Source: JABMOV01 sp964344305
GTDB lineage: Bacteria; Fidelibacterota; Marinisomatia; Marinisomatales; JABMOV01
Assembly (NCBI GenBank): GCA_964344305.1
Contig: CAYFMT010000002.1
Span: 1 to 64,000, forward strand
DNA: 64,000 bases
Reading direction: 5' to 3'
Shown here: piece by piece, positions 33,865 to 42,743 of the stretch
Position numbering within the stretch: position 1 is the first letter of the stretch
Layout: each line of letters opens with the position of its first letter
Made by a program: the position numbers and the translations under genes
Notes under the pieces: model-generated
Told to the model about the DNA's origin: nothing
What the model saw: only the letters and a program-made list of their open reading frames with translations
Databases searched by the model: none

Positions 33865-33894
33865 TAACGATCGAGTGCACGTATTTTACGTGCC

Positions 33895-34078
33895 GCAGAG
33901 CCTCGTAAATTAGAAAAATAATTAAAATACTTTCAAATATTTTTTATAATTTTATAAATTAATTATTTGATGCCTTCTGATGGTTATAACTGTCGTTGTT
34001 AACGCAGTTTCTCCCACCTGCTTCGAAACGCATTGCCATTTTTACATGTTTGACAAATATAACTTTGCAAATTCAGGT
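33895..34078. other. AT-rich upstream region between the secreted-protein gene and the tRNA promoter
   Basis: No gene is supported between 33802 and 34078. Its right part, downstream of the stop at 34079, shows no convincing intrinsic terminator. The 33905-33970 section is almost pure A/T and may be a curved or UP-type element for the strong minus-strand promoter. The remaining sequence up to 34078 has no feature I can name. Confidence 0.4.
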
Positions 34079-34534
34079 TTAATAAAGCATCGGGAGACCA
34101 AGATAAAAACCTTCATCCAGTAAACTGGTATCTATAACAACTTCCTGCAAATAAATGCGATCTTCAAAATTACCTCGTGGCGATCGTTTCTCTAATATCC
34201 AGTCCCCTACAATTGGGTCATAATCAAAATGGTATGTCCAGACTATTCTACCCTTCTCATTTGTCAAAATCATCCGAAGAAGGATTCCGTTTGAATCATA
34301 TATGTACTCTTGGCTTTTCAAAATCGATCCATCCTCATGAAAAAAATGGATCAACCCTGGTTTACCATTTGCCAGGTGCTTCTCCAAGCGATATCTATGG
34401 CCAAAGCAACTATCAATCTGAGTCTTTGCAGCATTCAATCCCCACTCATTATACACCACTTCCTTGATATATTGTGATTGTGAGAAATTGCTAAAGAATA
34501 GAAAAGAAAAAATCAGGATTCGATGGGGACGCAT
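34079..34534 (-). CDS. Small exported protein of unknown function
   Basis: I do not recognise a family with certainty. The 151-residue product has a signal peptide (RILIFSFLFFSNFSQS) and then a region with repeated short beta-strand units (GKPGLIHFFHEDGSILKSQE, YIYDSNGILLRMILTNEKGR) that recall MORN/YwqK-like strands. Export to the periplasm or surface is likely. The start overlaps the 3' end of cysS by 22 bp, which suggests coupling to the cysS message; it is the last gene before the tRNA promoter. Function is open. Confidence 0.6.
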   Translation of the reverse strand: MRPHRILIFSFLFFSNFSQSQYIKEVVYNEWGLNAAKTQIDSCFGHRYRLEKHLANGKPGLIHFFHEDGSILKSQEYIYDSNGILLRMILTNEKGRIVWTYHFDYDPIVGDWILEKRSPRGNFEDRIYLQEVVIDTSLLDEGFYLGLPMLY

Positions 34535-35895
34535 TTTGGGCCCGTAGGTGTATCGCGAACTTCCCAGCCATGTGCTGCAAGCTCATCACGAATTTTATCT
34601 GCCGTACTCCAGTCTTTATCCTTTCGGGCCTTTTCACGATTGTCAGCCAGTGTCTGGATGATTTCCGGAATATCAGTGGTTGATGAACATAAATCAAACA
34701 CATGATTTACCTGCGACAGAAAATTGTATGCTTCCGTTACTTCATCTTTACTTATGGTACCCCTGTCACATTTTTGATTCATTTTACGGATGAAGTCAAA
34801 TGTAACTCCCAGAGCCTGCGGTGCATCTAAATCATCTGAAAGCGCATTCAGAAACTGAGTTGATTCTTCCGGGAGATTGTCTCCTTCTACCGGATTTAAT
34901 TCTAATATTCTGTTCCAAAACTCCTGAATTCTGGATACTGCCTTAATGGCCTCGTGCTTCTTGGATAGTGAAAAATTCACTTTTGATCGGTAGTGAGTAG
35001 AAAGCAGTATATATCGTAAAGACTCGGGAGTAAATCCTCCCTCAAGTAGATCATCGATGGTATAAAAATTCCCAAGCGACTTACTCATTTTTCCACCATC
35101 AACCAGAAGGTGCTCGTTGTGCATCCAGATATTGACAAAAGGCTTATCTGTGGCACAGACAGATTGGGCAATTTCATTCTCATGATGAGGAAACATATTA
35201 TCAACACCACCGCAGTGAATATCGAAATAATTTCCAAGATACCTGGTGGACATGGCTGAGCACTCAATATGCCATCCGGGGCGACCTTTACCCCAGGGTG
35301 ATTCCCAATAAACATCCCCATCTTCAGGTTTCCAACTCTTCCATAGAGCGAAGTCCTGTGGGTTTTCTTTCGTGTAATCATCATCAACGATGCGGTTGGC
35401 AGTTTGTTGACCAGAGATATCTAACTGAGCCAGCTTTCCATAGTTATCAAAGGTATTAATGGCAAAATACACTGATCCATCCTCACTGATATAGGCGTGG
35501 TTTTTGTCCAGCAGTTTTTGGATCATCGACTGCATTTCTTTAATATGTTCGGTGGCACGTGGATACACATCAGCGGGGATGACTTTTAAATGATCCAGGT
35601 CAGTAAAAAACTGTTGTGTATACTTTTCAGTGAGTTTTCTTATGGGGATATCTTTTTCAATGGATCTCTGGATAGTCCTGTCGTCAACATCCGTAATATT
35701 CATTATATGAAGGACGTCATAACCCATGAGCGTGAATGATCGTTTTAGGAAATCCTCAAAAACAAATGCACGGAAGTTCCCAATATGAGCCGTATCATAT
35801 ACGGTTGGTCCACAGGTGTACAAACGCACCCTGTTCCCTTTTAGAGGTTTAAACTCAACTTTTGCTCTTACTGCTGTATTGTATAATTGTGTCAT
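34513..35895 (-). CDS. cysS: Cysteinyl-tRNA synthetase
   Basis: A class-I synthetase that charges tRNA-Cys. The 460-residue enzyme shows the zinc Cys28 in YTCGPTVYD, the HIGH-type motif as HIGN (37-40), zinc/cysteine-site residues in WHIECSAMS and NMFPHHENEIAQS, and the KMSKS loop near residue 270. The DALR-type anticodon-binding domain is C-terminal. Its ATG overlaps the end of the NusG paralogue by one base. Confidence 0.97.
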   Translation of the reverse strand: MTQLYNTAVRAKVEFKPLKGNRVRLYTCGPTVYDTAHIGNFRAFVFEDFLKRSFTLMGYDVLHIMNITDVDDRTIQRSIEKDIPIRKLTEKYTQQFFTDLDHLKVIPADVYPRATEHIKEMQSMIQKLLDKNHAYISEDGSVYFAINTFDNYGKLAQLDISGQQTANRIVDDDYTKENPQDFALWKSWKPEDGDVYWESPWGKGRPGWHIECSAMSTRYLGNYFDIHCGGVDNMFPHHENEIAQSVCATDKPFVNIWMHNEHLLVDGGKMSKSLGNFYTIDDLLEGGFTPESLRYILLSTHYRSKVNFSLSKKHEAIKAVSRIQEFWNRILELNPVEGDNLPEESTQFLNALSDDLDAPQALGVTFDFIRKMNQKCDRGTISKDEVTEAYNFLSQVNHVFDLCSSTTDIPEIIQTLADNREKARKDKDWSTADKIRDELAAHGWEVRDTPTGPKCVPIES

Positions 35896-36386
35896 TAATT
35901 TATATGTTTTAAAAAGCCACGATCAACATGCACTGCCACAGCATGCTGAATAGCATCAATTTTAATGACGAATTTATCCTCACCATCGATGCGACTTACA
36001 ATTCCTTGAATGTTTACCAGGGGCCCACCCATTATCTCAACCTTGTCACCTACCACAAAGTAATCCGTGTTTTCTGGATTGAACCCCCCTTCAATCATGA
36101 ATTTGATTGCCTGGATTTGCTCTTCAGGGATGGTGGCAATCTTGTTTTGAAATGTCACTACCCTGTGAACACCTGCTGTTTCCAAAACATGAATTTTATT
36201 CTTGAGTTCAATACGAACAAAAATATAGCTCTTGAATAAGGGTACATCAATCCACTTTGTCCGGTCACTCCACTTCCTTTTTTGCCTGATGACAGGTAAA
36301 TATGTGGTGAACCCTTTTCTGGTTAATTCACTGTCTGCAACTTTTTCATGTCGTGGTTTGGTGTAGACCGCAATCCAGTGCTCCAT
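35895..36386 (-). CDS. NusG paralogue (UpxY/RfaH-like antiterminator)
   Basis: At 163 residues it has an NGN domain (WIAVYTKPRHEKVADSELTR, FKSYIFVRIELKN) and a KOW domain (FVVGDKVEIMGGPLVNIQGI). Such specialised NusG proteins (UpxY in Bacteroides, RfaH in enterobacteria, LoaP) reduce termination in long polysaccharide or secondary-metabolite operons. Unlike those, it is placed in a housekeeping context between ddl and cysS and overlaps both by single bases, so its target operon is not evident in the window. The housekeeping nusG is at 31172-31699. Assignment to the specialised class rests on divergence and context. Confidence 0.8.
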   Translation of the reverse strand: MEHWIAVYTKPRHEKVADSELTRKGFTTYLPVIRQKRKWSDRTKWIDVPLFKSYIFVRIELKNKIHVLETAGVHRVVTFQNKIATIPEEQIQAIKFMIEGGFNPENTDYFVVGDKVEIMGGPLVNIQGIVSRIDGEDKFVIKIDAIQHAVAVHVDRGFLKHIN

Positions 36387-37279
36387 TAATCCATGGCCCT
36401 TTTAATGAGAGTCTCTACCAGCGATTCGAAGGACATTCCAGCAGCTTTGACAGATTTTGGTACAAGACTAGTTTCTGTCATTCCAGGTAAGGTGTTGATT
36501 TCCAAAAACCAAAATGTCCCTTGGTTATCCAGTCGAAAATCCACGCGGCCATAATGACGACATTTTAGTACCTTAAATATGTTCTCAGATGTTGATTTAA
36601 TGTCACTTGCCAGACCATCAGGGAGTACCGCAGGACAAGTGTATTGACTTAATCCTTTCGAATACTTGCATTCGTAATCATAGAGTTCATGGCTTGGGAT
36701 TATTTCAACAATAGGATAAGCCTTGTCCTCTAAAACTGTTACAGTTAATTCACGTCCTTCCACATACGCTTCGATCATGGTTCTTTCACTAACGGAAAAT
36801 GATGCATCCAATGCTGTCTGTAGATCTTCTGCGTTCTTTACAATGGTTAACCCGACGGTGCTTCCCTGGTCTACCGGTTTAACCACCCAGGGTAAGGAAA
36901 AATCAATATGTGGCACCGGGTCTTTTTCCTGGAGTTGAATCCATTTTGGAGTCGCAATCCCTTCTGCTTCAACAAGAACCTTACTCACATGTTTATCCAT
37001 GCAAATTCCTGAGGATAGCGGATCAGAACCGCTATATGGAATGTCAAGCAATTCAAGCATTCCTTGAATGATCCCATTTTCACCTTCACCACCATGAAGC
37101 GCAATGAGAACCATATTCATTTGTTTTATGATAGGTAATATGTCTTCTATGGATTCATTTAAAACGATGGGAACTGCATCATATCCCAGGGATGCAACTG
37201 CAGTAGCCATAGCCTGCCCAGTTGCCATGGACACATCCCTCTCTGATGAATTTCCACCCATTAATACACCGATTTTCAC
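36386..37279 (-). CDS. ddl: D-alanine--D-alanine ligase
   Basis: An ATP-grasp enzyme that makes the D-Ala-D-Ala dipeptide for peptidoglycan. The 297-residue protein begins KIGVLMGGNSSERDVSMATG, with ALHGGEGENGIIQGMLELL, WVVKPVDQGSTVGLTIV, YVEGRELTVTVLED and the C-terminal LEINTLPGMTETSLVP. It starts with GTG, overlapping the upstream phosphatase stop in a GTGA arrangement. The short form lacks the longer inserts of VanA-type ligases. Confidence 0.95.
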   Translation of the reverse strand: MKIGVLMGGNSSERDVSMATGQAMATAVASLGYDAVPIVLNESIEDILPIIKQMNMVLIALHGGEGENGIIQGMLELLDIPYSGSDPLSSGICMDKHVSKVLVEAEGIATPKWIQLQEKDPVPHIDFSLPWVVKPVDQGSTVGLTIVKNAEDLQTALDASFSVSERTMIEAYVEGRELTVTVLEDKAYPIVEIIPSHELYDYECKYSKGLSQYTCPAVLPDGLASDIKSTSENIFKVLKCRHYGRVDFRLDNQGTFWFLEINTLPGMTETSLVPKSVKAAGMSFESLVETLIKRAMD

Positions 37280-37824
37280 GAGTGCTCACCCTCCAGGACC
37301 TTCGCCCCGTCTAAAAGATCTTTTACAATATATGTAGGCAATTCTGAACCCAACTCGACTTTTGTCTTTTTCCCCTCACCTGTCAAAACCAGCATGGTAT
37401 TCATTTCCAGGTTTTTTCCTGCAAGGATATCTGCCTGTTTGTCACCTATCATTAGACTGTTCTCAAGAACAATATCATGATCCCTGGCTGCATCTAAAAA
37501 CATACCGGGACCTGGTTTGCGATGAAGTGAAGGTTGATTTGGAGCATCAGGACACACATAAATATCAAGAAGAGGAATCATGTTTTTTTTAAACTCATTT
37601 TTGATAAAATTATGTATGTCATCCAGATCCTGCTGGTTTATCCATCCACGACCGATACCAGACTGATTTGTCACGATACAAAATCTCTTTCCTGACTGCT
37701 TCATTCTGCTAAGTGCTTCTATGGTAAATGGATAAAATATAAATTGTTCCAGATTCCGTATATACCCAGGATCGGGATTCAGGGTGCCATCCCTATCGAG
37801 AAATATTGTATCGTATTTAATCAT
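37276..37824 (-). CDS. HAD-IIIA phosphatase, GmhB/HisB-N-like
   Basis: A 182-residue HAD phosphatase with catalytic Asp10 and Asp12 in FLDRDGTLN, motif II TNQS, motif III HRKPGPG and motif IV GDKQADILAGKN. It resembles GmhB (heptose-1,7-bisphosphate 7-phosphatase for LPS core) and the N-domain of HisB. Most GmhB proteins bind zinc through a Cys/His loop before KPxPG. Here that loop is CPDAPNQPSLHRKPGPG, with a single Cys, so the zinc site seems lost and substrate assignment is uncertain. It overlaps ddl by 4 bp. Confidence 0.8.
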   Translation of the reverse strand: MIKYDTIFLDRDGTLNPDPGYIRNLEQFIFYPFTIEALSRMKQSGKRFCIVTNQSGIGRGWINQQDLDDIHNFIKNEFKKNMIPLLDIYVCPDAPNQPSLHRKPGPGMFLDAARDHDIVLENSLMIGDKQADILAGKNLEMNTMLVLTGEGKKTKVELGSELPTYIVKDLLDGAKVLEGEHS

Positions 37825-38794
37825 GACTCTTTTTTACATCAGCAAGATGGATACTGTTATGGACAAAATAGTAAGCACCAATTACGATAAATGGAATATA
37901 ACCAACTGCGTGCAAAATGACAGAAAATGCCTGCGAATCATGAAGGTTGGCCCCAAACATTTCAACCATAACCGCTACTACGACGGCATGATAAGTGCCA
38001 ATATAACCTGGTGCTGATGGAATAGAAATGGATAGAGTTGTGGCGATTAAAATGATACCTACCGGGATCCATCCCAATGACATATCCATGGCAATAACCA
38101 GGACAAAAATATACCCATAATACAAGAGCCAGATGATGAGAGTAAGGGCAGTCATTTCCAGCGCATGATGTGTCTTACGGATGGATACAATGCTTTCCAC
38201 AATTCTCTCCAAAATCTCCCAAAGACGCTTTCCACCGCGACTCTGGAGAATGGAAAACCGATTGCCCCAGGATTCCCAGGGGATGGTTGTTTGTCCAAGC
38301 CAGATAATAAAAACCATGACAGCTATGGTAACAAAGATGATGGCATACAACACAAATCCCAGGGTTTTGGTTGTAGGGTATGCCAGCATGAAAACTATTA
38401 GCACCACAACCAACCCTGCAAAGTCTAGAATACGTTCAAGAATTATGGTACCAAAAATGGTGGACCTGCTTATCTGTTCTTTTTGCCAAAGGCTTACACC
38501 CTTCAAAATTTCACCCATTCTCAGGGGTAAGACTCCATTTCCAAAATACCCTATCATGGATGATCCAAACAATACGGATGTTTTTACTTCTTTAAATGGC
38601 ATCACAATCAGCCGCCATCTGTGGGCGCGAAGCCAGACACTATATACCATCACAACAGTGGAAAGAATCACAAGTGGAATATTGACTGATTTAAGTGAAT
38701 TCCATATCTCATGAATATTCAAATCATTAAATGCGTACACTAATCCAGCGATGCTTAGCAGAATCCCAGCCAGTATGGAAATCTTTTTACTCAC
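37817..38794 (-). CDS. Lysylphosphatidylglycerol synthase TM-region / flippase-like membrane protein
   Basis: The 325-residue product has about eight membrane helices and matches the UPF0104 family (the N-terminal flippase part of MprF). Family features include VYSVWLRAHRWRLIVMPF, GYFGNGVLPLRMGEILKG and IPSAPGYIGTYHAVVVA. Members flip or transfer lipids or polyprenyl sugars in the inner membrane; no aminoacyl-transferase domain is attached here. The start is GTG, overlapping lolA by 8 bp, and its 3' end overlaps the phosphatase gene start by 8 bp. Confidence 0.88.
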   Translation of the reverse strand: MSKKISILAGILLSIAGLVYAFNDLNIHEIWNSLKSVNIPLVILSTVVMVYSVWLRAHRWRLIVMPFKEVKTSVLFGSSMIGYFGNGVLPLRMGEILKGVSLWQKEQISRSTIFGTIILERILDFAGLVVVLIVFMLAYPTTKTLGFVLYAIIFVTIAVMVFIIWLGQTTIPWESWGNRFSILQSRGGKRLWEILERIVESIVSIRKTHHALEMTALTLIIWLLYYGYIFVLVIAMDMSLGWIPVGIILIATTLSISIPSAPGYIGTYHAVVVAVMVEMFGANLHDSQAFSVILHAVGYIPFIVIGAYYFVHNSIHLADVKKSHD

Positions 38795-39401
38795 GCAAGT
38801 CCAACACTTCCCATTCGTTCAAATTGTCATTATACTGTTCAAGCAAGACAGATTTCTCAATTACCAAAAATTTCGATACATGAACTTGGATGAATCCCAG
38901 GTCATCCATATCCACCTGGATACTGGTTGGATACAGGGATTCCTTATTGAATTCTGCCATGCCTGTAAACGGTGTTTCTTTCAATGTAAAGTCAAGCCTG
39001 TATACCTGGTTTTCTTCTTTGACCGACCCCAATGAAACACGGTCAAAGTTTCCTTTCAATAACGTAAGGGCATTGAATTCATCAGGATAATATGTATCTA
39101 TAATAACATGATTGTATTGAGGAGAATAGGTAAAAACGCTGGACCCATCTACGCGAATGACTATATCCCCTGTCTTATAAACAAATTGCGTTGGTGACAT
39201 AAACTCTATCAATCCCTCATGTTGAACCCGTTCACTATTCAGTTCCTGAACAATATAGAAATCGGCATGAATCCCAGGAATATCCTGAAGTGATTGTTGA
39301 ATCCTGCTGGGGATATCTTCCCCCTGTATTACAGTTAGTAATAGAAACGATACGAGGATGTTATGGAGCAGGTTAGTCCAGAGTCTGCAAGTATAATTCA
39401 T
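38787..39401 (-). CDS. lolA: Outer-membrane lipoprotein carrier LolA
   Basis: LolA shuttles lipoproteins across the periplasm to the outer membrane. The 204-residue protein has a hydrophobic signal (NILVSFLLLTVIQG) and a LolA-type beta-rich body: GLIEFMSPTQFVYKTGDIVI, VDGSSVFTYSPQYNHVIID and the C-terminal LGFIQVHVSKFLVIEK. Its ATG overlaps the ftsK 3' end by 29 bp. ftsK-lolA adjacency is also found in E. coli, which supports the assignment despite modest sequence conservation. Confidence 0.85.
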   Translation of the reverse strand: MNYTCRLWTNLLHNILVSFLLLTVIQGEDIPSRIQQSLQDIPGIHADFYIVQELNSERVQHEGLIEFMSPTQFVYKTGDIVIRVDGSSVFTYSPQYNHVIIDTYYPDEFNALTLLKGNFDRVSLGSVKEENQVYRLDFTLKETPFTGMAEFNKESLYPTSIQVDMDDLGFIQVHVSKFLVIEKSVLLEQYNDNLNEWEVLDLRE

Positions 39402-41736
39402 CTACAAGCACTTCCCTCGCTTTACTCCCGGTGAAGGGTCCAACCACACCAATTTGTTCCATTTGATCAATCATACGAGCAGCACGGGAGTACCCAACTT
39501 TCAGACGGCGTTGAATTAAGGAGATGGAGCCCTGTTGATGGGTAACCACCAGTCTGATGGCTTCTTTAAACATATCATCGTCCAGGTCTGCCTCTACGTC
39601 ACCATCCAAAACGGAAGATTCTCTCACTGACGCCAACTTGAATTCGTCTGCCTTGGGTTGTTTCATTACATGATCCATGATGGCTTCGATTTCCTCAAGG
39701 GAAATAAATGCATTGTGCATCCTGATAGGCTCTGAAGACCCCGTCCCCAGGTAAAGCATATCACCCCGACCAATGAGTTTTTCTGCTCCCATGGTATCCA
39801 GGATGGTTCTTGAGTCAATTTTGGTTGCCACCTGGAAGGCTATCCTTGCAGGGAAATTGGCTTTTATAACACCCGTGATTACATCAACAGACGGACGTTG
39901 GGTGGCGATGACCAGGTGAATACCGACAGCCCGTGCCAGTTGAGCCAGTCGGGCTATGGGCGCTTCAACGTCCTTGGCACTCATCATCATCAAATCAGCC
40001 AGCTCATCAACCACTAGGATGATGTATGGCATGATGGGTTCAGATTTCTTTTTCATCCGCTCATTGTATTCATCAATATTCCGAACCACAGCATCTGCAA
40101 GGATGGTGTAGCGGCGATCCATTTCTTTTTCAAGGGCCTTCAAGGCCAGAATGGCATTTTCCGTGGATGTTACAATTGGCTCATCAATATCCTCAGTCCC
40201 TAATAAATAGTAATTATCCAGGCTGCGATACAGGGTCATCTCCACCTTTTTAGGGTCAATGATGATGAATTTAACTTCCTCTGGTGTGGCCTGGTAAAGG
40301 ATACTGTTAATGATGGTATTAAGGCAGACGGATTTACCGGACCCGGTTGTTCCAGCAATCAGTAAATGAGGCATTTTTGCCAGGTTCAATGTGGCAATCT
40401 CACCTGAAGTTGTTTTACCAATTGCCAATGTCAATTTTGAATCCGCACCGGCGAACTTTTCTGAATTGATAACGGATTTGAAATACACCGTGGCAGGATT
40501 TCGATTTGGAATTTCAATCCCAACGGAGGATTTTCCAGGAATGGGTGCAATGACACGAACCCGGCTCGCTTCCATCACCCTTGCCAGATCATCAGATAAC
40601 TGAACGAATTTATTGACACGAACACCTTCAGCAGGCTCTACCTCAAACAACGTAATAACCGGTCCCGGATGAACATTTACCACTTTGCCTTCGACACCAA
40701 ATGTTGCCAGGGATTGGGTCAGGAAGTTGGCGCGGTCGATCAATTCATCTTTGGACAACCCATCATCAATTCTGACTGGAGTGGTTAACAAACCTGATTT
40801 GGGTAATTGATATTGTCGTTTTGGTGTTTTTCTCTCCTTTATGGCATCGAGTTGAACCTCATCTTCCACCACCATTTCACCTACTTCAATATTCTCACCC
40901 TCAGTGTCTGTCTGGAGGGTCACTTCCTGTTCTTTTTCTTCACCTTCATCCATTATGGATTCTGGTGATTTTTCAGGAGGTGGAGTCGGTTGAAGAATGG
41001 TACTGATTTTCTGAGCCTCTTCCTGCAACGTATCTGGTATTTCTTCATTGACTTCACCAGGTGGTGATTCCAATTCCTCCTCTTCCTCTTCAGCTAACTC
41101 TTCTTCCCTCTGAGCATCTATCTTGGCCATGAGGTCTTCGGTGTGTTTCCTCTTGGACAATTCCTGTGCTTCAACTTCTTTGGATTCAGAGCGGGTGGTT
41201 TTCCAATCTGTGAATCTTGATTGGATCCATTCAATGGGTTTTGAGAAATTCCACTCGAAATACCCTCGTGCCAGTACAACCCAGAGCGCACCGATAACAA
41301 TAAAACTACCCCATAATCCAATAAAATCAACCAGAAGTTGCCCCACGAGTCCACCAGTCAAACCGGCATAATTGTACACAAGATATTCCGGGTCTCTGAA
41401 TCCCGTCTCAAGCCACCCCAGGGATATAGATGCGAGCAGCAAAACACCAATGCCATATGCAGAGGGTCTCACCAATCCAGTTATGGATTTCTTAGTGAAT
41501 ATCCACCAGCCCCATATAAGCCCGAGAACCGGTACCAGGAACACCGCATAACCCAATCCCAGTTTGATGGCAAAATAAGCAGTATACACACCCACAATTC
41601 CCATGGGGTTTTCAATGAGGACGCTAGGGGATAATCCGGGCTCTTCTGAGGGATTGTACCCAATAAAGCTGATGATCACCACCAGCGAAAGTGCCATAAT
41701 CAATAATCCCAGGATTTCCAGTTGACGGTTATTCAT
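39373..41736 (-). CDS. ftsK: DNA translocase FtsK/SpoIIIE
   Basis: FtsK pumps the chromosome terminus through the division septum and activates dimer resolution. The 787-residue protein has four to five N-terminal membrane helices (1-165), an acidic Glu/Pro-rich linker (about 190-300), and alpha/beta motor domains with Walker A GTTGSGKSVC near residue 462 and Walker B YIILVVDELADLMMM. A C-terminal gamma winged helix (HQQGSISLIQRRLKVGYSRA) reads the KOPS polarity signal. It is shorter than E. coli FtsK because of a compact linker. Confidence 0.97.
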   Translation of the reverse strand: MNNRQLEILGLLIMALSLVVIISFIGYNPSEEPGLSPSVLIENPMGIVGVYTAYFAIKLGLGYAVFLVPVLGLIWGWWIFTKKSITGLVRPSAYGIGVLLLASISLGWLETGFRDPEYLVYNYAGLTGGLVGQLLVDFIGLWGSFIVIGALWVVLARGYFEWNFSKPIEWIQSRFTDWKTTRSESKEVEAQELSKRKHTEDLMAKIDAQREEELAEEEEEELESPPGEVNEEIPDTLQEEAQKISTILQPTPPPEKSPESIMDEGEEKEQEVTLQTDTEGENIEVGEMVVEDEVQLDAIKERKTPKRQYQLPKSGLLTTPVRIDDGLSKDELIDRANFLTQSLATFGVEGKVVNVHPGPVITLFEVEPAEGVRVNKFVQLSDDLARVMEASRVRVIAPIPGKSSVGIEIPNRNPATVYFKSVINSEKFAGADSKLTLAIGKTTSGEIATLNLAKMPHLLIAGTTGSGKSVCLNTIINSILYQATPEEVKFIIIDPKKVEMTLYRSLDNYYLLGTEDIDEPIVTSTENAILALKALEKEMDRRYTILADAVVRNIDEYNERMKKKSEPIMPYIILVVDELADLMMMSAKDVEAPIARLAQLARAVGIHLVIATQRPSVDVITGVIKANFPARIAFQVATKIDSRTILDTMGAEKLIGRGDMLYLGTGSSEPIRMHNAFISLEEIEAIMDHVMKQPKADEFKLASVRESSVLDGDVEADLDDDMFKEAIRLVVTHQQGSISLIQRRLKVGYSRAARMIDQMEQIGVVGPFTGSKAREVLVDELYLQTLD

Positions 41737-41739
41737 GAT

Positions 41740-42738
41740 CTAAGAAAACAACTCCGGATTTGTGTCACATTGTGCCAGGTACCACTCCACGAATTTTTGA
41801 ATGCCGTCATCCATCTGTGTATCAGGTTCATAGTCCAGTCTCTGTTTTGCCCGACCAATATCCGCGTAGGTTTGGATGACATCGCCTGCAGGGATTTCCT
41901 GGATATCAAGTTTGGCATTTTTTCCTGTTTTTTCTTCTATGATCTGTACAAGCTCAGATAGCTTAATTGGTTCAGAATTTCCCAGGTTATACACCATAAA
42001 ACCATCATCGGTTTTCATGGCTTTCAGTATTCCTTTTACAATATCATCGATATATGTATAGTCACGAGAGGTGGATCCATCGCCAAAAAAAGGAAGTTGC
42101 TCTCCCCTATAAATTTTTCTCACAAATTTGTGGATGGCCATTTCCGGTCTCTGCCGTGGACCATATACCGTAAAAAATCGAAGGCATGTGGTGGGGATAT
42201 TGAATAGATGTCTATAAGGATAACACAGTATTTCACCCATTTTCTTGGTACCGCCATAGTGCGAAATCTGATAGTCCACACTGTCATCTTCTGAAAAAGG
42301 TATTTTCTCATTGTTCCCGTAAACAGAGGAGGATGATGCAAACAAAAACTTCTCCACCCGGAAACGACTCATGGTTTCAAGTAATTGTTGAGTACCATTA
42401 ATATTTACATCTGTATAGAGCAGGGGTTGCTCCAGGGAGGGTCTGACTCCGGCCATGGCCGCTAAATGAATAACCGTTCCAAAATCATGTCGAGTAAACA
42501 GGGAGTCCAAAAGATCATGTGACCGAATATCTCCTTCAACGAACGTAAAAGATTTATGGTCAACATGAGCCCGCATGTTCAGCCGTTTTATTGCCGGGTT
42601 GTAATAGTCATTGAGATTATCAAGGGTGACCACAGTCTTTTTTTGATTCAATAGGGCATCCACAAGATGGGATCCGATGAATCCAGCTCCGCCTGTGACC
42701 AGAATTGGACGGTCATTCAGAATATGGGCTTTTGGCAT
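41740..42738 (-). CDS. NAD-dependent nucleotide-sugar epimerase (UDP-glucuronate 4-epimerase-like)
   Basis: An extended short-chain dehydrogenase of 332 residues with Rossmann motif TGGAGFIGSHLVDALL (Gly16, Gly19, Gly22) and catalytic Tyr161/Lys165 in SHYGGTKKMGE. The segments FFTVYGPRQRPEMAIHKF and GDGSTSRDYTYIDDIVKGI are characteristic of the UDP-glucuronate 4-epimerase (GAE/WbpP-like) group, which supplies sugars for polysaccharide or LPS. The substrate is inferred from these motifs. It lies 5 bp after gcvT and 3 bp before ftsK. Confidence 0.85.
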   Translation of the reverse strand: MPKAHILNDRPILVTGGAGFIGSHLVDALLNQKKTVVTLDNLNDYYNPAIKRLNMRAHVDHKSFTFVEGDIRSHDLLDSLFTRHDFGTVIHLAAMAGVRPSLEQPLLYTDVNINGTQQLLETMSRFRVEKFLFASSSSVYGNNEKIPFSEDDSVDYQISHYGGTKKMGEILCYPYRHLFNIPTTCLRFFTVYGPRQRPEMAIHKFVRKIYRGEQLPFFGDGSTSRDYTYIDDIVKGILKAMKTDDGFMVYNLGNSEPIKLSELVQIIEEKTGKNAKLDIQEIPAGDVIQTYADIGRAKQRLDYEPDTQMDDGIQKFVEWYLAQCDTNPELFS

Positions 42739-42743
42739 GTGGT

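Noticed and set aside
33543..33913. Plus-strand open frames over the tRNA cluster
   Set aside because: They are antisense to four well-formed tRNAs and a promoter, and contain tRNA-derived peptide patterns only.
34050..34055. Plus-strand TTGACA hexamer
   Set aside because: No -10 at proper spacing and no plus-strand gene in the window; likely chance in AT-rich sequence.
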